NCBI GenBank assembly: GCA_051252005.1
Contig: JBPOEZ010000002.1
Coordinates: 186,001-250,000, forward strand
Length of the DNA: 64,000 nucleotides
Source: JACOMS01 sp051252005
Lineage (GTDB): Bacteria > Pseudomonadota > Alphaproteobacteria > Caulobacterales > Maricaulaceae
Direction: 5' to 3'
Under the pieces are notes generated by a model, which ran no database searches, was not told the origin of the DNA, and saw only the letters and a list, made by a program, of their open reading frames with translations. Positions 42,016 through 49,604 of this stretch are shown in pieces; positions within the stretch are counted from its first letter, which is position 1, and each line of letters begins with the position of its first letter. Both the position numbers and the translations under genes were made by a program.

Positions 42016-42428
42016 TCAAACCGCCTCCCACGCGGTAATCTATCCCGCAGTTCCTGTGCCAAGGCCACATCGGCAGGCACAAGATTTAGATCTAGCAATT
42101 TATCAGAGAACACCCACTTCACAGCTTGCCCCTCTTGTGGACGAACGAATCCGTCCCATTGCCGACAGAGATAGAGTGGCATCAAAAGATGAAAATCATC
42201 ATAAGCGTGACTAACAAAAGAGAAGGGCTGCACACACCGCTCACACGGCTCCACCCCTAATTCTTCGCGAAGTTCGCGGACGATTGCTTCTTCCGGTGTT
42301 TCTCCAACCTCAATTTTTCCACCCGGGAACTCCCATAGCCCCGCATGTGCCTTGCCTTGCGGCCTTTGGCACATCAATATACGACCATCTGGGTCAATTA
42401 ATGCACACGCAGCAACCAGCAAAAGCAT
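42012..42428 (-). CDS. mutT: NUDIX hydrolase, MutT-like 8-oxo-dGTP diphosphatase
   Basis: 138 residues. The Nudix box runs GGKIEVGETPEEAIVRELRE then ELGV, complete. LMCQRPQGKAHAGLWEFPGG is typical of MutT, which removes 8-oxo-dGTP. Lies downstream of argJ, a common alphaproteobacterial order, and overlaps the Flp pilin gene. Confidence 0.9.
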   Translation of the reverse strand: MLLLVAACALIDPDGRILMCQRPQGKAHAGLWEFPGGKIEVGETPEEAIVRELREELGVEPCERCVQPFSFVSHAYDDFHLLMPLYLCRQWDGFVRPQEGQAVKWVFSDKLLDLNLVPADVALAQELRDRLPRGRRFE

Positions 42429-42521
42429 AGGGATACCTTAGAGAATAATCGTTAAAGATGCTTGAGGCTTTATAATTAATAAAAAGCAAAGCCTTTGCCG
42501 TAGAGCAGGTTATATTTATGC

Positions 42522-43760
42522 CTAGCTACGGTAATCCGCGTTAATATCAATGTATGCGTGGGTAAGGTCGCACGTCCAAGCGGTGAACTGTTCGCCGCCA
42601 AGACCCAAGTCAACACTTATCGTAAGCGTATCCTTTTTCATATAGCTCGCCCCGTGTTCTTCCTTATAGCCTTCCGCCAAGGCCCCGCGCTCTGCCAAAA
42701 GGTGCGGCCCGATCCAAATAGACAGACGGTCACGGTCAACGGGCTCTCCCGACTTTCCGACAGCCATAACAATACGTCCCCAATTCGCATCCTCGCCCGC
42801 AATAGCTGTTTTCACGAGCGGTGAATTGGCAATGCTCATGGCAACGTTTTTAGCGCTCTGCGATGTTTCCGCGCCCTTTACGGTGACTTCAACAAATTTA
42901 GTCGCGCCTTCGCCGTCTTTGACAATTTGATGAGACAGATCCAACATAACCATAGACAATGCCGAGCGAAAGCCATGCAACCCCGCGTCGTTAACGTCTG
43001 TGATCAACGTGTTCCCCGCCGCTCCGCTCGCGGCCAGTAAAACCGTATCCGAGGTTGATGTGTCGCTATCAACGGTAATCGCGTTAAAGCTCGTTTCGCA
43101 AAGCTCCGACAAAAGAGATTGCAGAACGGATTGAGTGATCGCAGCGTCTGTTGCAATATAACCCAACATCGTCGCCATGTCCGGCGCGATCATGCCAGAA
43201 CCTTTGGCAATGCCGTTTATTGTGACAACCACGCCGCCTATCGACGCGCTTGCCGTAGACCCTTTTGGGTAGGTATCCGTCGTCATTATAGCCCGCGCGG
43301 CTTGCTCCCAACCGTCATTTTCCATCCGGCCCGCCATATCAGGCACACACGCGGCCACTTTGGACGCGTCAAGCGGCTGTCCAATCACGCCCGTTGATGA
43401 CAGAAATACAGTCTCAGGACGTCCGCCAAAGCTACTCGCAAAGGCCTGCGCAGTCTCGATAACAGCCTTAACCCCGACGGCCCCTGTGAATACATTGGCT
43501 GTACCTGAGTTTACGGCGATCAGGCGCGGAGCCTTTTCATCTGCGGGCTCAAGCAAGGCTTGCCTTGACCAATCAACTGGCGCACCCGGCGCGCGGTTCT
43601 TTGTAAACACGCCGGCAACTTGCGTGCCCGCCTGTCCTCTTAAAATCCAAAGATCCGTGCGGCCTTTGTATCGAATTCCGGCCTCGGCAACAGCCATATC
43701 AAATCCAGCCAAAGGCGGAAGAACGGGGAATTGCCCCGGCGCAAAAGGAGAAGTTTTCAT
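42522..43760 (-). CDS. argJ: Bifunctional ornithine acetyltransferase/N-acetylglutamate synthase
   Basis: 412 residues. The self-cleavage site is in KGSGMIAPDMATMLGYI (between Ala and Thr), giving the alpha and beta chains. TKNRAPGAPVDWSRQ, VNSGTANVFTGAVG and AVGKSGEPVDRD are further landmarks. Recycles acetyl groups in arginine synthesis. Its ATG overlaps the ppiC-like stop (ATGA). The start of the mature beta chain Thr is conserved, so the enzyme should be active. Confidence 0.96.
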   Translation of the reverse strand: MKTSPFAPGQFPVLPPLAGFDMAVAEAGIRYKGRTDLWILRGQAGTQVAGVFTKNRAPGAPVDWSRQALLEPADEKAPRLIAVNSGTANVFTGAVGVKAVIETAQAFASSFGGRPETVFLSSTGVIGQPLDASKVAACVPDMAGRMENDGWEQAARAIMTTDTYPKGSTASASIGGVVVTINGIAKGSGMIAPDMATMLGYIATDAAITQSVLQSLLSELCETSFNAITVDSDTSTSDTVLLAASGAAGNTLITDVNDAGLHGFRSALSMVMLDLSHQIVKDGEGATKFVEVTVKGAETSQSAKNVAMSIANSPLVKTAIAGEDANWGRIVMAVGKSGEPVDRDRLSIWIGPHLLAERGALAEGYKEEHGASYMKKDTLTISVDLGLGGEQFTAWTCDLTHAYIDINADYRS

Positions 43761-44668
43761 GGTGTCGTCTTTATCTTTTCCGGCGAAAGGGAATAACGCT
43801 GTATATCCGCTTTCGCATGCAACCCTTCAAGAAGAATTTTTATCTCGTCATAGGTCATGAGTTTTATTATATCCTCGCGGACATCTTCAAATTTCGGTTC
43901 AGGAGCTTGGCGCCGGTCCATCACTTCCAAAATATGCCACCCTGTCTCAGTTTTAAACGGCGGGACGCGGCTACCGACCTCAGCCCCAAATGCGATATCA
44001 GTTAAAATAGACCCAAGCATATCGCGCGTAAAATACCCCAAATCCCCTGCGCTTTCTCGGCTTGCACGGTCCATTGAATAGGCAAGCGCAAGCGCCTCAA
44101 ACGACTCGCCCTTTTCAAGCCGGTCCCAAATTTGCTTGGCAGAGGCCTCGTCAGATAGAAGAATATGGCGCGCTCTCACCTGCGGCCCTCGGTCACGAAG
44201 CGCGGCTTGCGCTTCGAACATTTGTCGAGCCGTACCGTCCGTGACTGCCACTTTCAAATGTTCTTCCACTAGAACATTGCCCAAAACCCGTTCACGCGCC
44301 TGTAATAATCGTCTTTTCGCCTCAGGCTTTTGATCCAGAGACAAGGTGAAGGCCTCGAGCGACAACAGACGTTGATCTATCAACTCATCCAGAACAGTTT
44401 TAAAAACAGGCGTGCTGGGCATTAAAGTCTCGCCGTCATCAATCCGCCCCGCAGCACGGGCCACAACCCTCACATCACTGAGATATATTGGCGTTTTATT
44501 AACCTGCGCAACGACAGGATCGCCAAGGCGCGTAATGCCACCCCTTAAAGCCGCGCTCTCGCCTTCGCTGTCGGGGCCTTGCAACCGCGCGACAACAACA
44601 AGAATTATGACACACAGGCCGAGCACTCCTATGATGATCGTCCTGTACAAGGTCTCTCTCGACGCCAT
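43757..44668 (-). CDS. Membrane-anchored parvulin peptidyl-prolyl isomerase
   Basis: 303 residues. A transmembrane anchor (about 9-27, TIIIGVLGLCVIILVVVA), then a SurA-like N-terminal chaperone region, and the parvulin domain at about 165-260 with VRARHILLSDEASAKQIWD, LGYFTRDML and FKTETGWHILEV. Periplasmic folding helper, PrsA/SurA-like. Divergent from secA across 139 bases, a logical pairing with export; overlaps argJ by 4 bases. Confidence 0.88.
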   Translation of the reverse strand: MASRETLYRTIIIGVLGLCVIILVVVARLQGPDSEGESAALRGGITRLGDPVVAQVNKTPIYLSDVRVVARAAGRIDDGETLMPSTPVFKTVLDELIDQRLLSLEAFTLSLDQKPEAKRRLLQARERVLGNVLVEEHLKVAVTDGTARQMFEAQAALRDRGPQVRARHILLSDEASAKQIWDRLEKGESFEALALAYSMDRASRESAGDLGYFTRDMLGSILTDIAFGAEVGSRVPPFKTETGWHILEVMDRRQAPEPKFEDVREDIIKLMTYDEIKILLEGLHAKADIQRYSLSPEKIKTTP

Positions 44669-44753
44669 TGTCTCTCCTTATTGTATAAATACAGCCTTCT
44701 GCGGAGCCTGTTCATTGACTTACGGCACTACCGTCACTAAGTCACCCGAAAGT

Positions 44754-44773
44754 ATTATTCAGAATTATTCAGA
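44754..44773. repeat. 10-bp tandem repeat in the secA upstream region
   Basis: ATTATTCAGA occurs twice head-to-tail, ending 34 bases before the secA ATG. It may be incidental. Confidence 0.5.
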
Positions 44774-44807
44774 GACGCGTATCGCGCCGGACTCTCAGGA
44801 GCTTTCG

Positions 44808-47492
44808 ATGTTAGGCATCGCCCAGAAAATATTCGGTACAGAGAACGGCCGGAAGCTAAAAAAATTGCAGCCGCTCGTTGCGCAAATCAATGCCCTAGAG
44901 CCGGACATGGAAAAGCTCTCGGATGATGGCCTTAAAGCCAAAACCGCTGAATTCAAATCCCGCCACAAGGACGGCGAAAGTCTTGATGATCTTTTGCCAG
45001 AAGCCTTTGCTGTTGTCCGCGAAGCCGCCAAGCGAACGCTCGGCCAGCGCCATTATGACGTACAGCTCATTGGCGGCATTATCTTGCACAGAGGCGAAAT
45101 CGCCGAAATGCGCACTGGCGAAGGTAAAACTCTCGTTTCCACCCTCGCTGCTTACCTTAACGCCCTATCGGGACGCGGCGTCCATATCGTTACCGTCAAT
45201 GATTACCTTGCCACACGCGACGCAGAATGGATGGGCGAGGTTCACAGATTTTTGGGGCTGACCGTTGGTTGTATCAATAATTTTGAAGCTTACGGAAATG
45301 AGCGTAAAGCCGCCTACAATTGCGATATCACTTACGGCACGAACAATGAGTTCGGTTTTGATTATCTCCGCGATAATATGAAATACTCTGTCGAAGAAAT
45401 GGCGCAGCGCAGCCACGTCTATGCTATTATTGATGAAATCGACTCGATCCTTATCGATGAAGCCAGAACGCCGCTTGTCATCTCTGGCCCGACAGATGAC
45501 AAATCAGAATTTTACCAAACCATTGACGCGCTAATCCCGCTGCTAGACCCTGAAGGGTATGAAGTTGACGAGAAAGCCCGTTCTGCAAGCTTTAACGAAG
45601 CCGGCAATGAACAGATAGAAAACATTTTACGCGAGCGCGGACTTCTACAAGGCGAAGATTTGTATGATGTCGAAAACGTCACTATCGTTCACCATATCAA
45701 CCAAGCCTTGGTCGCCCATAAGACACAAATCATTGACAAGAACTATATCGTCAAAGACGGCAAAGTTATCTTGGTCGATGAATTTACTGGCCGCCTCATG
45801 GATGGCCGGCGCCTCTCGCAAGGTCTGCACCAAGCGATTGAAGCCAAGGAAAAAGTTGAAATTATGCCGGAAAACGTGACGCTGGCGTCCGTCACTCTGC
45901 AAAACTATTTCCGTCTCTATGAAAAACTCTCCGGCATGACCGGTACAGCTTTGACCGAAGCGTCTGAATTTGCCGACATCTACAAACTCAATGTTGTCGA
46001 AATTCCAACCAACAAACCTATTCAACGCATTGATGATGACGATGAAATTTACCGCACAGAGCGCGAAAAATATAACGCGATTGTGTCCGAGATTAATGAC
46101 TGCCAGAAAAAAGGTCAGCCGATCCTTGTCGGTACGGTTTCTATTGAGAAGTCCGAAGAACTTTCACGCTTCCTCACAGAGAAAGGCATTACGCACCAAG
46201 TTCTAAACGCCCGCTTCCATGAACAAGAAGCCTCTATTGTGGCTCAAGCCGGCGTACCAGCAGCCGTCACCATCGCCACAAACATGGCGGGACGCGGTAC
46301 TGATATTCAGCTTGGCGGCAATGTCGAAATGCGGACAGAACAAGAAGTTCCCGAAGATGCAGACACCGCCACACGCGAAAAAATGATCGAGGCTATCAAA
46401 GAAGAAGTCTCCGTGTTGAAAAAGCAAGCGCTTGATGCAGGCGGGCTTTATGTTCTTGCCACTGAGCGTCATGAATCGCGCCGGATTGACAACCAACTTC
46501 GCGGACGAACAGGACGCCAAGGCGATCCGGGACGCTCTAAGTTTTATCTCTCCACCGAAGATGATCTCATGCGTATTTTTGGCGGCGACCGCCTGAAAAA
46601 TATGATGGGGAAAATCGGCTGGGAAGAAGGCGAAAACCTGACCAACCGCTTCATGTCAAAAGCTGTGGAGCGTGCGCAAGTTCGGGTTGAAACGCGTAAC
46701 TTTGATATTCGTAAGAACCTGCTCAAATATGACGATGTCATGAATGATCAGCGTAAAACGATTTTTGAACAACGCATGGAATTCATGACAGATGACGACG
46801 TTTCGGACGTTATCGAAGATTTCCGTCATCAAGTCTGTGAAGACCTTATCGAAACATACGTCCCGAAAAAAGCCTATGCTGAACAGTGGGACATTGAAGG
46901 CCTTTCAAACAAAACCAAAGACATCCTCGCAATGGAGCTTCCTTTTGCCGAATGGGCTAAAGAAGAAGGCATCGCTGACGAGGAAATGCTTCAACGTCTC
47001 AAGGATACAACTGACGGCGCGTTCAAGCAACTCGGCGACGACATTGACCAAGACGAAATGCTGCGAGTCGAAAAGCAAGTTCTCCTGCAAGTGATTGATA
47101 CGAACTGGCGCGAACACCTACAGCACCTCGATGCCCTCAAGAATGTGATCGGCTTACGCGGTTACGGACAACGTGACCCGCTAAACGAATATAAGTCCGA
47201 GGCGTTCACGCTGTTTGACCGGCTACTGACCAACCTACGGGAAGGCGTGACAAAAGCTATGAACCGCCTCCTGATCAATGTGCAAATGCAGCGTCAGGAA
47301 CAGCTGCAGCAGATTGCGCCGCCGCCCGTTCCGTCCATTCTTCAAGGCCGCGCGCCTATGGATACAGTGAGCCAGCCGGCACCTAATACATCTGAAGTTT
47401 CACCAGAAGCTTTAGAAGGCGTGTCTCGCAATAGCCCTTGCCCCTGCGGCTCCGGGAAAAAAGTCAAGCATTGCCACGGTCGGATCAAGTAA
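44808..47492 (+). CDS. secA: Preprotein translocase ATPase SecA
   Basis: 894 residues from ATG 44808 (AGGAG six bases upstream); the frame is open about 400 bases further, overlapping ppiC, but that part is a spurious extension. MLGIAQKIFGTENGRKLKKL is the SecA start. Walker A is in MRTGEGKTLVSTLAAYL, Walker B in AIIDEIDSILIDEAR, and TNMAGRGTDIQLGG marks NBD2. The C-terminal zinc domain CPCGSGKKVKHCHG, which binds SecB and lipids, is present. Drives Sec-dependent export. Confidence 0.98.
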   Translation: MLGIAQKIFGTENGRKLKKLQPLVAQINALEPDMEKLSDDGLKAKTAEFKSRHKDGESLDDLLPEAFAVVREAAKRTLGQRHYDVQLIGGIILHRGEIAEMRTGEGKTLVSTLAAYLNALSGRGVHIVTVNDYLATRDAEWMGEVHRFLGLTVGCINNFEAYGNERKAAYNCDITYGTNNEFGFDYLRDNMKYSVEEMAQRSHVYAIIDEIDSILIDEARTPLVISGPTDDKSEFYQTIDALIPLLDPEGYEVDEKARSASFNEAGNEQIENILRERGLLQGEDLYDVENVTIVHHINQALVAHKTQIIDKNYIVKDGKVILVDEFTGRLMDGRRLSQGLHQAIEAKEKVEIMPENVTLASVTLQNYFRLYEKLSGMTGTALTEASEFADIYKLNVVEIPTNKPIQRIDDDDEIYRTEREKYNAIVSEINDCQKKGQPILVGTVSIEKSEELSRFLTEKGITHQVLNARFHEQEASIVAQAGVPAAVTIATNMAGRGTDIQLGGNVEMRTEQEVPEDADTATREKMIEAIKEEVSVLKKQALDAGGLYVLATERHESRRIDNQLRGRTGRQGDPGRSKFYLSTEDDLMRIFGGDRLKNMMGKIGWEEGENLTNRFMSKAVERAQVRVETRNFDIRKNLLKYDDVMNDQRKTIFEQRMEFMTDDDVSDVIEDFRHQVCEDLIETYVPKKAYAEQWDIEGLSNKTKDILAMELPFAEWAKEEGIADEEMLQRLKDTTDGAFKQLGDDIDQDEMLRVEKQVLLQVIDTNWREHLQHLDALKNVIGLRGYGQRDPLNEYKSEAFTLFDRLLTNLREGVTKAMNRLLINVQMQRQEQLQQIAPPPVPSILQGRAPMDTVSQPAPNTSEVSPEALEGVSRNSPCPCGSGKKVKHCHGRIK

Positions 47493-47526
47493 ACTTCACA
47501 TCCTACAACTTGATGGTCAAATCTAG

Positions 47527-47562
47527 GTTACTCGTGATATTTTTACCACGAGTAACATTTTT
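47527..47562 (+). terminator. Intrinsic terminator after secA
   Basis: GTTACTCGTG and CACGAGTAAC form a perfect 10-bp stem with a 10-base loop, followed by ATTTTTG. Confidence 0.9.
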
Positions 47563-47758
47563 GTGCGAAATGCCCGTAAAATAATAGATTCGCACGTGTG
47601 CGCATCCCCCTTCATCATACGCGCACAATTTTTCAACATTCACATAACTTCGTCTCGCGATAAGCCGATTGTCGTGGCTGCACGGCGACCGAAAACGTAA
47701 ATGGGCTTCATCAACTTTATGAAAGCGCGATACCCCTTCGCACAAATGGAGACTTATC

Positions 47759-48490
47759 ATGAAAACCAAACTTGCCTTAAGCACAGCCCTTGTCGTTGCA
47801 CTTTTATCCCCGATCACAGCGTCCGCAGACGAGCTTAGCGTCTCTACTAGCGTCGACTACGTCACTGACTATGTCTTTCGCGGCGTTAGCCTCGCTGACA
47901 GCGCTATTCAGCCTGGTGTTGAAATGGCCGTTGGTAGCTTCTCTGCGGGTGCGTGGTTTTCGACTGGCGTAGGCGATACATCTATTGCAGCTGGCGACGA
48001 AGTCGACCTTTATATGGGTTACTCCCTTGGTCTTTCAGACACAATCGGTCTTGATTTGGGCGCAACTTACTATCACTACCCACAAGGCGGCAGCCTCTTT
48101 GATACCAATGGCGGCGCAGCGGGCACTTATGAAGTTTCAGCAGGCCTCAGCTTCGACACGGCGCTTTCGCCGTCAGTCACAGCCTATTACGACCTGACAC
48201 TGGAAGCCTTCACACTAGAGGGCGGCATCGGCCACTCTGTACCTATGTCAGACAAAACCAGTCTTGACCTTGGCCTCACAGCGGGCATCGTCGACGGCGA
48301 CGGTTTCTCATATGAGTACGGCCAAGCGTCCGCATCTGTTGGCTATTCTTTCACAGACGCTGTTTCTGCCTATGTCGGCGCAAACTATGTACTAAGTTCA
48401 GAAGACACTCTGAACTACAAAAAGCTTCTGACAACTGGTGGAAAAGACAATCTGTTCTTCTTCGGTACAGGTATTGCTGCTGGATTTTAA
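47759..48490 (+). CDS. TorF-family putative porin
   Basis: 243 residues after AATGGAGACTTATC. Signal peptide to about residue 23 (ITASA). VSTSVDYVTDYVFRGVSLAD and AIQPGVEMAVGSFSAGAWFS match the TorF family opening, and the rest is alternating hydrophobic/polar beta strands ending in Phe, as for outer-membrane barrels. Proposed role: outer-membrane channel; substrate unknown. Confidence 0.85.
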   Translation: MKTKLALSTALVVALLSPITASADELSVSTSVDYVTDYVFRGVSLADSAIQPGVEMAVGSFSAGAWFSTGVGDTSIAAGDEVDLYMGYSLGLSDTIGLDLGATYYHYPQGGSLFDTNGGAAGTYEVSAGLSFDTALSPSVTAYYDLTLEAFTLEGGIGHSVPMSDKTSLDLGLTAGIVDGDGFSYEYGQASASVGYSFTDAVSAYVGANYVLSSEDTLNYKKLLTTGGKDNLFFFGTGIAAGF

Positions 48491-48508
48491 TCCAAACGCA
48501 AAATAAAC

Positions 48509-48532
48509 GCCGGTCTTATAAAAGAGACCGGC
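48509..48532. terminator. Hairpin between the porin gene and accA
   Basis: GCCGGTCT and AGACCGGC pair over an 8-base loop. It reaches into the last codons of the convergent accA (stop at 48516). The following CAATATTT is only weakly T-rich. Likely transcript end for both genes. Confidence 0.55.
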
Positions 48533-49463
48533 CAATATTTAAGAACTTATCCCGGCGCTGTTTAACCAGAGCGTCGGGATCCATTTTACCCAAGACCTTA
48601 AGAGATTTTACAATCTCGGCTCCGACAATTTTAATCATGTCGTGAGGCGACCTGTGTGCCCCTCCGAGGGGTTCTTTGATAATTTCGTCAATAATTTTAA
48701 GGCGCTTCAAATCTTGCGCGGTAATTTTCATGGCTTTTGCTGCGTCCTGCGCTTTTGCCGAATCCCGCCATAAAATAGACGCGCACCCTTCCGGCGAAAT
48801 CACAGAGTAAATTGAATGCTCGAGCATCATAATCTTGTTCGCTGTCGCAATCGCAACCGCGCCGCCTGATCCGCCCTCGCCCGCAATGACCGTCACAAAC
48901 GGAACCCGCAAGGAAAGACCGCGGTCAATAGAGCGCGCAATCGCTTCGGCTTGGCCGCGTTCTTCCGCGCCCCGGCCCGGAAATGCACCCGCCGTATCAA
49001 CAAAGGATACCACAGGCAGTCCAAACCGCTCCGCCATGTCCATAAGCCGGACAGCTTTGCGGTAGCCTTCAGGTTGCGCCATACCAAAATTATGTTTGAG
49101 GCGCGAGCCTGTATCTTTACCCTTTTCGTGGCCCATAATCACAACGCTATGTCCGCGAATTTTACCAAGGCCGCCGAGCAAAGCATCATCATCGCCAAAT
49201 TTACGGTCACCAGACAGCGGCGTAAAATCTGTAACAAGACCTTCGCAATATTGGCTAAAATGCGGACGGTCTGGATGACGGGCCACATGGGTTTTGTCCC
49301 ACGGGCCGAGCTTTTTGTAGACTGACTTCAATTGATCCTGAACTTTGCCGCTGAGTTGTTTGATCTCAGCGTCAGGCGCGCCTGCAATGGTGAGTTCATC
49401 AATTTTGCTATCCAAGTCAGCAATCGAGCGTTCAAAGTTTAAATAGGTACGGGCAGCACTCAT
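48516..49463 (-). CDS. accA: Acetyl-CoA carboxylase carboxyltransferase subunit alpha
   Basis: 315 residues. NFERSIADLDSKIDEL and SVYKKLGPWDKTHVARHPDR are AccA hallmarks; then GHEKGKDTGSRLKHNFGMA, DTAGAFPGRGAEERGQAEA and GEGGSGGAVAIATAN form the CoA and carboxybiotin sites. First committed step of fatty-acid synthesis with AccD. Separated from xerD by the M16 gene. Confidence 0.97.
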   Translation of the reverse strand: MSAARTYLNFERSIADLDSKIDELTIAGAPDAEIKQLSGKVQDQLKSVYKKLGPWDKTHVARHPDRPHFSQYCEGLVTDFTPLSGDRKFGDDDALLGGLGKIRGHSVVIMGHEKGKDTGSRLKHNFGMAQPEGYRKAVRLMDMAERFGLPVVSFVDTAGAFPGRGAEERGQAEAIARSIDRGLSLRVPFVTVIAGEGGSGGAVAIATANKIMMLEHSIYSVISPEGCASILWRDSAKAQDAAKAMKITAQDLKRLKIIDEIIKEPLGGAHRSPHDMIKIVGAEIVKSLKVLGKMDPDALVKQRRDKFLNIGRSLL

Positions 49464-49604
49464 GAGACGTCTTTCTTAAACATAAGGATCTACAATAACA
49501 AAGCTGACACACAGAACAAGCCGAAGATTGCGTGATTATCACTTTCACCACCTCTTTACATAAGGCATAGAACCTCCTTCCAATCGCCTAAATTGAGACC
49601 CCCT

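Noticed and set aside
42465..42494. AGGCTTT/AAAGCCT inverted repeat between mutT and argJ as a terminator
   Set aside because: Loop of 16 bases and no T-tract on either strand; the genes are probably cotranscribed.
44412..44807. 132-codon N-terminal extension of SecA
   Set aside because: It overlaps ppiC antisense, and the typical SecA start with a good AGGAG is at 44808.
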